Source: Corynespora cassiicola (Eukaryota; Ascomycota; Dothideomycetes; Pleosporales; Corynesporascaceae). Taken from it: a DNA stretch of 64,000 nt. The notes below the pieces were generated by a model that had not been told where the DNA came from, did not search any database, and saw only the letters and a list, made by a program, of their open reading frames with translations. The position numbers and the translations under genes are program-made. Shown piece after piece: positions 1 through 11,432 of the stretch. Where the stretch lies: the NCBI GenBank assembly GCA_022059125.1, contig JAEUWY010000005.1:6138001-6202000 (forward strand), read 5' to 3'. Position 1 is the first letter of the stretch, and the number at the start of each line of letters is the position of its first letter.

Positions 1-1035
1 GGGTAGTGGGGAATTGAGGATGGGGTTGAAGTGTGGTGGTGGTGGTGGTGGTGCAGAGAGAGGACCGAGCGGACGGGCTGCAATCTCTTTTATCTCTCCC
101 TTGCAGCTGCCCAACCGCGCCTGGTCTTTCACACGTTTTCCAAAGGCTGTAGTAGTTTCCATGGCTGGCACGGGATACCGGTAAGGAGAGTGCAGCGTGG
201 GAACGCGAGACGCGACTGCTGCATTCCCTTTGCACGAGAAAGCACGGCGAGGCGAACCACTGCCTTGGGTCCTAGGTAATACTGGCGAGAAAGCCATCTT
301 TAATCATGAGACGATTGTATAGAGCATCATTCCAATCTCCATGCATTTTGATAAAGGTGCAGCAATATTATAACGACCATTAGGTACCTAGGTATGCCTG
401 AACTCCTGATTCGGGTGTCACCAAATTTCGCTTCAGACACCACGACCAGCCACCACCACACAGTGGGCAAATATCAAAAAGAACTGGACTGAAGCATATG
501 GCCGTCTGATTGAATGTTTTTCGTCTTGTCTTTTGTATTGGACAGGGCGGGTTTACAAGGCTCAGACGTGCCACCGTCCACGACGTTGAGCCTCAGCACC
601 TTGCGTTTAGCCTGCATCTCCATGCATCGCACATGATTTCTTGATGGCCCTATATAAGAGCAGAACTATGGTACGTCCAATTGAGCCACCAAGAGGAGCC
701 TCGATACGGTCAAAAGACTGGCCATTCAAGGCTAGTCTGTACTTCCCAAGTGTGACTGACCCCTACCTACTAGAATGACGGCCAGTAATGGCTGATGCTG
801 TGTTCAGGGGACATCCTGGTCTGTTATGTTGCTCTATTTGAGCATTAATCTTGATTTAGAGAGTGCGTGATGAGTGGAATAGAGGCTAAGCTGATCATGG
901 CCAGCGTCCAGTATGTAAAGAATATTCACACAAAGGCCCGACGCCTAGCATGTACAAGATGACAGTCCGGAAGAAGAATTGATTTCTTGGATTATAAAGC
1001 GTTGGCTATGACATGTGGCTCGCCACCTATACAGC
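1..1035. other. gene-free stretch, window start
   Basis: I see no supportable gene here. Short open frames exist on both strands, but none has a domain, signal peptide or splice signals that make it convincing. A short (GGT)n run lies at about 34-53. The right part is presumably the 3' flank of the AA14 gene, which ends at 1036 on the minus strand. Confidence 0.5.
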
Positions 1036-2180
1036 TTATGCACGCCGCTGTACAACAGCTCTTGCGCTCGCCCTCGGCTGCCGCCTTGTGCACGGCTTGG
1101 ATGGCACCGGCGACATGGATACAGAAGCGGATACCGGATATCCCGAAACCTGTGCCTTTATGAGATCGAATCCAGTACTCTCTGCTGATACAGCCGAAGT
1201 CGAAGGAAATGTTGATGGCGTGGCATGAGTTGCTGATCCCGTCTCCCCGCCCAACGGGTCTTCGCCTCCTTCAAAGATGTCGGTTTGCGCCCCTTCATCC
1301 CACCCACACTTTTGATTGTAGTTGGGTGTTATACCCGGGTCAGTCTCGATATTGTTTCCAGTGGATTGATGCCATGCAATCATCTGCTTTGCCCCCGTTA
1401 CACACTTTGTCGGATCGTCCTCGCAGTATGCAGGGGCCTGCGCGGGTGCGAGAGTACGGGTCGATGTCGCGTTTGTGACATTGCATTTGAAGCCCTGCAT
1501 ATACCTGCAGATAGTTAGCTTTGTGATGAGTCAACTGAACAAGGGGGGGCGAACATGTTGCCTTCCCCACATCCAGTGGGCACCCACAACCATGCGCAAT
1601 GGCATCCACCCTCCGGACAGGCCGGGAGATCAGGCACTTGGTACGTCGTCAGGCGCTTCCAGGGAGTATGGTATTTGGTTGTGAATACGATCAAATTCTC
1701 CATGGTGACATCTTTCAATTCACTTTGGTAGGAAATGGCAAACGCAGTGCCAGCTGCAGAACTCTCGTTCCAGGTATGTAGCGCGCCGTCCTTCAGACAG
1801 ACGGCATCTGTTCCTTCGCCGCCCCAGCCATTCCAGTCATCTGGGTGCTGTTCGCCATCGGGCCAGTCAGTGACAAACTTGCCATTGTAGGACAGCGTCG
1901 TGTGGGCGCGGTTGTGGGCCAGTTCGACCGTAAATTCTCCGTTCGCTGGTAGCTCCAGATATTCACCCTCGGAGGGAGGAGCAGCGTCGCAGCCCCGATG
2001 GTGCTGGAACCACCAATCTTCTTTGGACAGCTGATAGAGAGGATTCACGGCGAGGTTGGTGTTGGGCTCGTCCTTGGTAGGATCGGCACCTCCTCGACAA
2101 TACATACCATCTGCCCATGCCGCGGTATGGGCAGTGGTGGATGCTGCAAATGCAAGAGACAAGACAAGAGCGCTAAACAT
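1036..2180 (-). CDS. AA14-like lytic polysaccharide monooxygenase, secreted
   Basis: Exons 2180-1555 and 1504-1036, 364 aa. The 50 bp intron has a GTTCGC donor, an AGCTAACT branch site and a CTGCAG acceptor, and splicing gives the expected GNMYMQGFKCNV junction. I chose the Met at 2180, not the upstream one at 2234, because it gives a clean 17-residue signal peptide cut just before a histidine (TTA|HTAAW). An N-terminal His is required for the copper histidine brace of LPMOs. A second candidate copper ligand is mature His72, in ELAHNRAH. The body (MYC, WWFQHHRGCD, LELPANGEFTVELAHNRA) matches the AA14 family, described as copper oxidases acting on xylan coated on cellulose. The C-terminal ~60 residues are Ser/Pro/Ala-rich and look disordered; I see no CBM or GPI signal. 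Substrate is inferred from the family only. Confidence 0.85.
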
Positions 2181-3629
2181 ATTGTGAATGAGAATGTGGG
2201 TAAGGAAGGTGAATGAATGTAAAGCCTCAAGCACGAAACAACGATACGGAAAATACTAATCGAAAAGATCGGACGCCTTCAAGGCAATGTTTCGAAACAA
2301 GGACACAAAGAGGGCGGCTATGGTGATATGGGGGGCCGGAAGATTTTCCTACACTTAGCAAAGTCCGTCTATATAAATGTCTACCATCGTTGCCGTCTAC
2401 CCTCGCCTCGGCCTAATTTCCCAGCCCAGCGCCAGGTACCCCCTCATGATTGCGTGCGGGCCTTTGCGAAACGAAAACGTCAAGCCAAGGTGACATACAG
2501 CATCATTGTGTTTGGGCAGATCTTGTGTGAATGCGGGAGAGACGGACCTGTTGTCGTTCGTGATGTGAGACGCTTCGGAGGTTTAACGTAGTGGGCGGCG
2601 GACGGGCTTTGATGAAGGGCCAGCGCCTACGCCCGATTTAGCCCTTGATAAGAGATTACTGGGGGCCTGGGGCGGAAAAGCACCATGGAAAGTGTCGTAT
2701 TGCGAAAGCTGCTTAGGAGATGCTCGGTGAAAGTGCGGGGGGTTGGTGGTACATTAGGGAAACGAGAAAAAGCCGCGTTACTTTTGGTGAGGTGTCCGGT
2801 GTCCAGTGTCCGGTGTCCAGTGTCCAGTGTCCGGTGTCCAGTGTCCAGTGTCCGGGGTGGGGCTGCAGGAGAGCTCTCCACGTGCGCAATCTATCTAGAC
2901 GACGGGGAAATAGCGCCATACATAGCTCTGGTCATCGGATACCAGTGCAGGCGGGTGCATCACATACACCTAGCTAGGGCACTAGGCATAGAACTGCTTG
3001 AACCAGCGTCTGGATCGTCACAGCGCCGATCCATCCGGCGCACGTCTTCCGCAATGTCCTTGGATGCTGCGAGCAAATTGCTTTCTCATCGCTTTGGACA
3101 AGTTGTTTTCTTTTCCCCGCCGCTTTCAGTTTGACCCGAAAGTCAATTGATGGCTATCCCCGACATTTCTGCACCAGTCATCCTCGAGACGTTGCTGGTT
3201 TGCTCAACTCCGATCCGTTCGGCAACGCCCATGTTTCAGCGCCTCTTGCACTCGACCCTCGCATGGGCAAATGAAGCCGTTCTCGAGCGGTATTCAAGAC
3301 GTCGATAAATATACACAGGCGTGTCTCTTGTTGCAAGTTGCGAAAACAGCGGCTAAATATAGGCCAGTCTGTGGGGAAAACGCTCCGGCCCGCATTCCAA
3401 ATCCCCCAATCATCCCAGGTGCAGTCGGCTGAGGCAGCCGGATCTTCGACCACAGCATCTCGTTGCCACCTCCACCCTGGACCCTCTTTACACTCAACGC
3501 GCACCCCCTTGCCGCTTCCACCGCCTTTAAATTCCGAGCTTCGCTGCACATCGCATATCGCTTTCTACGACACTCTCAAGGGCCAGCACAAGTGACAGGT
3601 CTCACTGCCCTGCCTCGCCGGTCATCGGC
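2181..3629. other. divergent intergenic region, AA14 / EAF
   Basis: This 1.45 kb separates two divergently transcribed genes. I see no gene in it. It holds a heptamer tandem repeat (annotated separately) and a TATATA-like motif at about 2368-2376, roughly 190 bp upstream of the AA14 start, which could serve that minus-strand gene. Short frames through the heptamer array give repetitive translations and are not genes. Confidence 0.5.
2792..2854. repeat. heptamer tandem array (GTGTCCR)9
   Basis: Nine perfect-length 7 bp units read GTGTCC followed by G or A. The last base runs G A G A A G A A G. The array is uninterrupted and sits in the divergent promoter region between the AA14 gene and the EAF gene. 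Confidence 0.95.
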
Positions 3630-5340
3630 ATGGCTTCCCCGATGATCGAGAGCCGCGTCGATCCGCACAAGAAAGCTCATTTCTCTCTGCACATTAGCGA
3701 CAGGATCGCAAAGGGCGACGGAGATGCAGGGGGCGCCTACAGCAGTGTAAAGTGTGAGTCTTTCCTCCTTGTGTCCGGATGCTTCTTCTAACGCGACATG
3801 CTCAGACAACCACAAGCCCCCACAGACGACGTCCTCGCGAACCACGACAATAACACCTGCCTCTGGGAACAACTACAATCTCCGTTTGGAAGATCTGGAA
3901 GACGACGTAAAGAAGGACGTGTTCGTTTTCACAGGCCAGCGGACCGCGCCCCAGCCATCATACGTACTACTCCTCGACCCCTCGACGCAGCGCGCGACCC
4001 TCGAACCACTAACGAACACGTACACGTTCAACCTTGCCTCCAAAAATGGCGACAAATCCATATCGTCGGCTTACACCAAAGTTTACCCCAAGAGATCGAA
4101 GCGCGACTCTGACTCCGCGGCCGCCGCCGACACCGACGACCTCTTCGACGAGGAGGGTGCAGACTCAGAGCACGCAGATCCCGACCCAAACAACCCGTAC
4201 GACTTTCGCCACTTTTTGAACTTAAATGAGCGCAAGGACAAGGGCGGGGATGAATCCGACTACAAAGCAAGTTCGCCAGACTACAGGACCGGCACCGGCA
4301 GTGCCATGAACACGCCGCAGGTGTCGGCGGTCAGGAAACCTGCCCCGACCTCAGCCTCAAAACCAAAGGCCTCGCAACAGGCCCCACCAAAGGTCAAGAG
4401 GAAGAAATCGCCCGGTGTCGACCCTTTGATGTCCAAGAAGCCTGGCGCGAAGAAACAGAGCGCAGCTCAAGCAACCCCCACCGTCCGCCTCGACCGCCGC
4501 GCAACCGACCAAGCCAAAACCTCGACTGCCACCTCCAGCACACCCGCAGCCTCCAAACCCCGAAAGACGGCCTCGAAAGCCGCCCCCCCGGCCTCCAAGA
4601 TCAAATCCGCAGAAATCGTCCACTCGTCCGACGACGAATCAGACGTCGACGCAGACGGCGAGCCCGACTCTCAACCCGTCTCGTCACCCGTGCGTCGCTC
4701 CCCTTCGCCGCCGCGCTACATCCACCCCACGCATGACGACTCGGACTTTGAGTCTGACGAGGACGAGGACGAGGGTGCGGGCGGGGGCCGTGGAGGGGGC
4801 GGCATCGGCCTCGAGATCGAGGTCCCGGACGAGACACCCTCGGCGTCGTCGAAACCGCGCGCCCTGGCCTCGCTTGGCTTGGGCCAGAACATTGGCCGCG
4901 GATACCTCAAGTCACCGTCCAACGGCCCGATCTCGCTGGCTAGCGCTGCCAACAGCGTCGAGGGGAGCCCCGACCCGCGCCAGTTTGGCTCGCGGGGCGT
5001 CGACGACGGGGCTGTTATTGACTTTGGGTCGCTCGGGGGTGGGAATAGGGCGGATGACAGCGAGGAGGAGGAGGAAGAGGAGGAATGGGAGGATGGCGGA
5101 AGGGCTGCGGTGGATGAGGATAGGGATGTTGAGCCCATGGATATTGGGCCGCCAGTGCAGAAGTCGCAGGCTCCTCCGCCCTCGCAGCATCACCAGCAGC
5201 AGCAGCAGCAGCAGCCGCAGCAGCAGAGGAAGATGAGCATGGGCGGCCCGCTCATCGAGGACGATGATGACGATCCGCTGTTGAAGGAAATGATGGAGGG
5301 GCTTGCCGGCGACAGTAGCGAGGAGAGCGAGGAAGAATAG
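3630..5340 (+). CDS. EAF-family RNA polymerase II elongation factor
   Basis: Exons 3630-3753 and 3806-5340, 552 aa. The 52 bp intron has a GTGAGT donor, a TCTAACG branch and a CTCAG acceptor. The first exon supplies the start of the EAF domain, including HKKAHFSLHISDRI; the domain continues to about residue 115 with NYNLRLEDLEDD, DVFVFTGQR and YVLLLDPSTQ. EAF proteins bind ELL and stimulate transcription elongation in the nucleus. The rest is low complexity, as usual for the family: Lys/Ala/Pro-rich stretches, several acidic blocks, a poly-Gln run encoded around 5190-5226, and an acidic C-terminus (DDDDDPLLKEMMEG then DSSEESEEE). The long opposite-strand frames here are shadows of this biased composition. 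Confidence 0.85.
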
Positions 5341-6018
5341 ACGTGTGAAACTACGTGTGTGAGCATTGGAACCCCGGCGTTGGGATACCCTGAATCTATT
5401 TGAAAAAGCTCCATGTCGATGCTTGGATAGAATGGCCGTACAGGCCGTGCCTTTTTTTTTTGGTTTACGCTACACGCTGCTTATCCACCATTTGTCTTTC
5501 ATTGATGGTGTGTACTCGTGCAGTTACACTGGCTGTGGTGGACTGTGTTGCGTGCTCGACCCACTTGACGCAAGAGAAAGAGGTCCTAGGGAATGAACAA
5601 GAATAGACAACATTGCAACGGCCTTTGTTCACATAATCACATCAGGCTATGTCACTACACCTCACCAACACATCACATCAAACATGGGGTAAATCAAGGC
5701 AGGATTTTGGTGAAGAAAGATCAGATTGACAGGATGGGCGCCAGTCAAGAACAACCCGCCTGCCAGCACAGGGCTTTCCCTCATTCCCATCGTTCGAAAA
5801 GTCAGAGTCCGAGTATCTTTCCCTCATGAGTGCCGGCGTGGCATTCCTTCAGATCCGTCTCTCGTCCACACGAGGCATGAACATTCTGATCATCTTGAAC
5901 ATGACTGATATTTTCCGATCCGTGCTCCTACTCCCAAGATGCAATAGTACCTAGCAAGGCAGAAGGAAGGGTATGGAAAGGGGGGAATTTTTTTAGCAGA
6001 GAGGCGCACAGAGCGCAT
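5341..6018. other. convergent intergenic region, EAF / RPS0
   Basis: This is the 3' flank of two converging genes. I see no gene, repeat or RNA gene in it apart from short homopolymer runs. Confidence 0.5.
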
Positions 6019-7105
6019 CTACCACTGGACGTTGCCCTGGGGGGCAGCAGCCTCGCCCCAGCCCTCGTTGCCAGTCTCCTGGGCACCAGAGGCGGCCCAC
6101 TCGGGGTCGGCGTCCCAGCTGCCGCCAGCGGGCTGAGCAGCCTGAGCAGCAAAGGCACCAGCGGTGGCACCGCTGACCTCCCACTCGCTGGTGAAGCCAG
6201 CCTCGACGGGGGCAGCACCGACTTCGTCGGCACCGGGGACCTTGGCCTCCTCGACACCGGCAGAGTCCTTCTGCTCCTCGGCCTCGGGGTCACGGTAGAA
6301 GTACAAGTCGGTCATGACGTCCCACTCGGCCTCGCGGCTGGCGAGGGTGCCGCGGAGGCGGAGGACCTCACGGGCGAGCATCCACCAGATCAGACCAATG
6401 GAGTGGCGACCCTTGTTGTTGGTGGGGATGGCAACATCGACGTACTCGGTGGGGGAGTCGGTATCGCAAAGAGCCTGGTTGTTCGCATTAATCATTGTCC
6501 CACATCTCTCCATGCAGAATTCCGGGTCCCACTCACAATGACGGGGATGTTGACGTAGGAGGCCTCCTTGATGGCCTGGGCGTCGGTGCGGGGGTCGGTG
6601 ACGATGATCAGGCGAGGCTCCTTGAACGAGCGGGTGATGTAGTTGGTGAAGTTACCGGGGGTGAAGCGACCGGCAATGGCGACGGCACCGGTGTGGGCGG
6701 CGAACTTGAGGACAGCACGCTGGCCGTAGGGACGAGCGGAGATGACGCAAACTGCGCGCGTTAGCCAAAAAATTCCACGGCGCGCGCAAATTCCAGCGCT
6801 TGGTGTTGTGAGTCCCAGGATTTGCGGATTTGCGGACTCGTGTAATCGCAAATCCAGCGGCTTGCGGGGCGCAACGTACTGTCAGCAGGGTTGTCGATGG
6901 CGACAATGATCCTGGCGGCGAGGACAATCTTCTCCCAGGTCTTGCCAATGTTGATGACATTGACACCGTCGGGCCTGGTCTTCCACAGGTAAGGCTCCAT
7001 GTGCACCTGCAAGTTCTTGCTGCCAAGGTGAGCCTGCGAGGCCAGGAGCATCTCAATGTCCTGGCTCGTGGGGTTGAAGATCGCGGGGAGGTTGCTGGGA
7101 GCCAT
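6019..7105 (-). CDS. RPS0: 40S ribosomal protein S0 (uS2 family)
   Basis: Exons 7105-6880, 6751-6537 and 6474-6019, 298 aa, close to the usual fungal length. Introns are 128 bp (GTACGT...GCAG) and 62 bp (GTGAGT...CCAG). Splicing restores the conserved S0/laminin-receptor-like sequence: [11 protein letters not shown] near the start, then [48 protein letters not shown] joined to ALCDTDSP, and [22 protein letters not shown]. The C-terminal ~70 residues are acidic with Trp-containing repeats ([23 protein letters not shown]), as in other S0 proteins. S0 is a component of the small cytosolic ribosomal subunit. It is divergent from the mitochondrial uS15 gene across a short shared promoter. Confidence 0.97.
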
Positions 7106-7349
7106 CTTGGAGAATTGGCGCGAAAGACGGCTTGATCTTGCTGTGGATTAGGAGGTGTTGGAGATATTCGCGATGTCGAGCTGCGAAGTTCAAGGTGAGG
7201 GGACGATATTTCGTTAGCGACGTGGGAGTGCTAGGCGGAATGCGGAAAGGCGGGCTCGGCGCGGAGAAAGGTGGTCCCGGCATCCTCGAAGTTTTGGCGA
7301 TGCATGTCCGAAGACGCATAGCTGGATCGCTGGATCGCTGCCATCGACA
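7106..7349. promoter_or_regulatory. shared divergent promoter, RPS0 / mitochondrial uS15
   Basis: Only 244 bp separate the start codons of the two divergent ribosomal protein genes, so they must share or closely juxtapose promoters. I do not recognise specific sites with confidence. An open frame from 7132 runs through this DNA in frame with the downstream gene, but splicing places the real start at 7350. Confidence 0.6.
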
Positions 7350-8415
7350 ATGCCGCCACGGCTACCCTTTGTCACCTGCCTGCGGGCTTCAAACCGTATG
7401 CAATCATCTGCCCGCCTGCCATTGCCCCTCTAACCGCGCTCCAGCCTCGGCCTCTACCTTCAACCTTCCCCTGCGCTCACGGCCATTCTCCACCACCCCC
7501 GTGGTAGAGGCGCACAAGAAGCGCGTCTCCCATGACCCCTACATAATCGCCCAGCGCGCCCGAAAGAAGGCCGCTAACCTCGCCCGCCGTGCCGAACTGG
7601 AAGAGGGCCGTGTGGCCTCGCTCGGCGATCCTGTCCGCGGTACCACCACTCCCTTTATCGAATCTTTTGATACCGGAAAGCCAATCGAGCGTGAGGAGGG
7701 GAAAAAGGCCCCCAAGGACAAGCTATGGCTCAACTACGCCCTGAAGCCCGAAAAGGTGGAGAAGCAACTGGAGAAGAGCGAACAGTTGGCAGTCGAGCTG
7801 GCGTGGCACAAACAGAGGGAGGCTGCGAGAGGAGGTCAGGCTCAAGGCGGGTATCCCTGGTCCCAACATTTGAAATATTCGTCTGAGACGTCAGCAGTTC
7901 CCCCCACTGCAGAGGAAATCGAGGCCCAGAAGCAAAAGGACCACGAGCGCGCCAAGGAGGCCATTGCTCGAATTACTGCCCTCGAGAACGGCAGCTCCAA
8001 GGATAAGATGCGTGTCAATATTGCGCGCTGCGTCCAGTCATTTGGCCGTCACAACACGGACCGCATTTTCCCGCCCCGCGCTCCGCCGCTATCCAACATC
8101 AACTCCACCGACCCTCACCCAGTCCGTCCCGAGACCAATATTGCCGAGGTCTCAAAACGCATTGGTCCAGACACTGGATCTTCGGAAGTCCAAATTGCCA
8201 TCTTGACTGCAAAGATCAAGACTTTGGCCGATTTCCTCCAGACGCGAGGAAAGGGCGACAAGCACAACAAGCGCAACTTGAGGCTGCTTGTCCATAGGAG
8301 GCAGAAGCTGCTCCAGTACCTGCACAGGAAGGAGAGGGGTGGTCCCAGGTGGCAGCATTGTATTGAGACCCTTGGACTGACTGAGGGGACATGGAGGGGC
8401 GAAATTTCGTTGTAA
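7350..8415 (+). CDS. mitochondrial ribosomal protein uS15m (S15/S28 type)
   Basis: Exons 7350-7395 and 7445-8415, 338 aa. A 49 bp intron (GTATGC donor, CTCTAACC branch, CTCCAG acceptor) joins a short Met-start exon to the long frame. The resulting N-terminus is rich in Arg, Ser and hydrophobic residues with RPFSTTP, a typical mitochondrial presequence and cleavage region. The last ~90 residues are the S15 domain, with SKRIGPDTGSSEVQIA, LQTRGKGDKHNKRNLRLLVHRRQKLLQYL and a C-terminal helix. The middle is a charged Lys/Glu-rich extension typical of fungal mitoribosomal S15. Function: small mitoribosomal subunit, where S15 binds the central rRNA domain. Confidence 0.9.
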
Positions 8416-11400
8416 ATGAAGAGGGGGCTTGTACGTGTAGAGGTTTTACTACCAGCATTTTGTATATTCATCTGTACAACTAGGAATATAGGCCCAAAAT
8501 GCCTAACCCAGCATCAATCAGTCATCTGCATTTGCCTCCTGTGATGTGGTGATGATTTTAGTGCCATCGACATTAGCGTACATCAGTCGTTCTGGCGGAG
8601 CAGTGTCCACCCTAACATGTATTTTGTGCTCTTAAAAGCTCTGAAAATGAGATGTGTTGCTATATAAATATTCATTGTGTTTCTCATGACTTTTTTCTGG
8701 TTTCTGTCAGAGTAAACTTTCTTCCTTTTGGTTAACAAATTGAATCTAGTTGTGAAATAAATTCCGTACAACGCAAGAAATGAGACTTATTAATTGCCGT
8801 ATTTGAAAAACACATTATAAACGACCCGAAATGGATATCCAATAGTAAATTAGTGTTGAGAAATAGGTGTGGAGAATTTCTCAAGGTAGTAGTTGGTTTT
8901 CCACTGGCCGATAAAACACACCACACCACTAATTCACAAAACGTGATTCGGCAATCAAAATCCACGATAATGTGAGGCTGAGGGAATTCTGACATGGATA
9001 ATGACTACAATCATGTACTTGTGCTTGTGCAAGATTCGCCTATGAACAGTATAATTACATACGTCCGCTTGACCAAGCCGTCGAACCTTGCCGTGAATTA
9101 CCCATCAGAGGATTGAGGGATGACACGACACTCAAGATCGGAGCTGACATACGGCAATTGCAATTGAGCAGCTTTACAGGCCTCCAAGCCGTGCCATGAC
9201 ACTTTTCTGCTTGGCCTGGATGCCTCAGCTCTTAGGTGACTCGCCAGCCGAGCTAGCAGCTATTGGTTCTACGCCACATCAATGCTGGTTGAGGCAGAAC
9301 AAACGCATGGATGCATCCATATCAAGGACAAAACAGGACATCCGAGACCGGAAACATGATGAAGATATTCAGATGGCCGAATGTGGCACTTGGTTGGATC
9401 CGAGACAGGTGACGAGGTGGATTTCCTATGGCTGAAGCGGAGCGCATGCGCCGCTGAGACGCCACGTGAAGGTGTAAACCACGGCTGACACAGCACCGTC
9501 GGCAGCATGGAGGCATCGGTAGACATTGAGAAACTTATCGCTCATCCGAAAGCTATCCGAGCAGGAACGGCACCTGCATCTCAACCACGCTATCCATGCG
9601 TCTAATGCTGGGTTCCAACTTCTAATTTTACCTGACCGCTCACCAAAACCTCGCACCTGACTTGATGGCCAGCCTACACGAGGCGAACAACCCTTGAGGC
9701 TTCGGAGTCGGGACGAACAGCTGGCTTCGTATTCATGCAACAGGGCTAGGGAGCGGATGCGCGCCTCTGCGGCAAGATCCATGACACGCCAAACTGCCTG
9801 CTGCTGGACGAATTCCGCACGCTTGAGGTCTCTTTCCGCGCCCGTATTGCGCATACCATCATTAACGTAGCCTCGAAAGATGACTCCTTTCTCGACGATG
9901 CTCGCTTCAGCATCCACGCAATCGGCCCCAATGTCCACCAGTACGATACGGAAATGCCAGATGCCGTCGGCACGATCAATGTCGCAGGAAGACGTCACGA
10001 GGTAGCCATCCCGCTGCGCGTGTTCGGAGTTGAGGCCGACGCCCACGCTGCCAGTCAAGGTAGCGCGTCTGTCAGAGTTGACATCGCCGAGTTTACAGAC
10101 GTGTCGCGCAGAAACCCGATTATTAGGGCCATGCTGAGCCCTAGCTCCCGCTCCGTAGACTCGACCTCACGGCGGAGACCCGTGATCGTGGTTGCAGACA
10201 TGTTCGGCGAGGTGTAGTCGCAAAAGGCACTGGAGTCGTCTGATGTAGCTACGGACGCGATGACGTCCACGACAGGACCATTGCTATGCGCGCTGCCGGC
10301 GAGGGTATTACGACTGGCATTATAGTGTACGTCGGCAAACAGAATGACTCAAATTGGCCATGCTTGATGCCGGCTGTATGGACGGTGGCGACGGTGGTGA
10401 GGGGTTGGTTGCAGTCACGGAGGAACATCAGATCACAGTCAGTCCTAGAGACCCGCGGGCGTGGAAAGCCCTGCAAACCATCCAACGCCGTCACATGGAA
10501 CCGCCAACGTCGGCGGTCCAAACTGGCAACGATGTACGGGTTCCTCTCCCATGGAACCTGACGATCTCCAGCAGACGACGTGCGTGTCTATTCTCGCTGT
10601 CATCGCTAAGCTTGCCCAATCAGCCCCTGGCCAATTCACAGTCCCACGCCCAGGCTCCCCTCGCTACACCTTATCGCAACACGAGCACGGCAGTGGAGCA
10701 TGTCGCTTGGTTCCTGCTGATGGCTTTTCGCACCAGAGCCATCGCGCGCCTCGCCCATGCTGTGGCGGTGGGCGCCGCCCTCTCCCATGGCTCGTTTCCA
10801 GGCGTAGCGCCGCCGGCCGCGCTGCTGACGACTCAGGCTGCCGTGTCTTCGCTGTCAGACTTCGTCTCTTCGCTCTGCTTTCTGCTACTCCGGACTGCTG
10901 CCGACCGCAAAACCCCTGTCAGCAGGGCTCGGATAGGCTGCCTAATCTATGCACCAGATATCGACCCAGGCCCTGCTCCTCCCTAATCCGTGCTCCCTAA
11001 CCCACCCTTCAGCCTCACAGCGCTCGTCACAAATCTTCCGCCCCTCCTCGGCCTTGACCATGGCTGCCCTAAGGTCTATTGATTCTGTGCCATGGTGCGA
11101 GCGAGACCCTGGATTCCGGCTCCTCTGATTCCATTTGAAGCCTGCCAATCCCCTGCCGCCCGAATCCAAGGTACATCCATATGGGCACCCGCTCCCACGC
11201 CTCGAGCATCTGACACGCGCCCGCATGCGGATTCTGCATTACGCATCCTTAGTTCTTATATTCGATATTCCAGGGCGCGCCTGCTCGTCTATAACCGCCC
11301 GTCCTACTGTCTTTTGCAACGCCTTCGTCCCATTCTTTCGTTTTTGATACCCAGGGCATTCTGCCCAAATCTCCCACTCGTTGTCATAGCATTGCCATTC

Positions 11401-11432
11401 CTTTGCTTTGATATACTCGCGAGCTCTCCACC
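8416..11432. other. 3 kb stretch without a resolvable gene
   Basis: The part from 8416 to about 9400 is mildly AT-rich and I see nothing in it. From about 9430 to 10990 both strands carry moderately long open frames that overlap each other (see the separate low-confidence entry). The part from about 11000 to 11432 is likely the promoter and 5' leader of the peroxidase gene. I see no RNA gene or transposon ends. Confidence 0.4.
9426..10639 (-). pseudogene. possible gene or gene remnant, orientation uncertain
   Basis: Minus-strand frames at 9426-10058 (210 codons), 10055-10270 and 10249-10521 follow one another in different frames and could be exons of one gene, but I could not find a splice set that joins them convincingly. 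On the plus strand a frame open from about 9752 to 10217 has an equally protein-like composition (it contains the string LLLDEFRTLEVSFRARIAHT). I recognise no family in either orientation. A broken or rapidly diverging gene is the simplest reading. Transcript data would settle the strand. Confidence 0.2.

Noticed and set aside
2627..2919. Overlapping frames with TGHRTLD-type repeats
   Set aside because: They are translations of the heptamer tandem array.
4716..5138. Ser-rich minus frame across the EAF gene
   Set aside because: It is the complement of the acidic, low-complexity EAF coding sequence.
7132..7349. In-frame upstream extension of the uS15m reading frame
   Set aside because: It overlaps the RPS0 promoter, lacks a presequence-like start, and a perfect 49 bp intron gives a better N-terminus.
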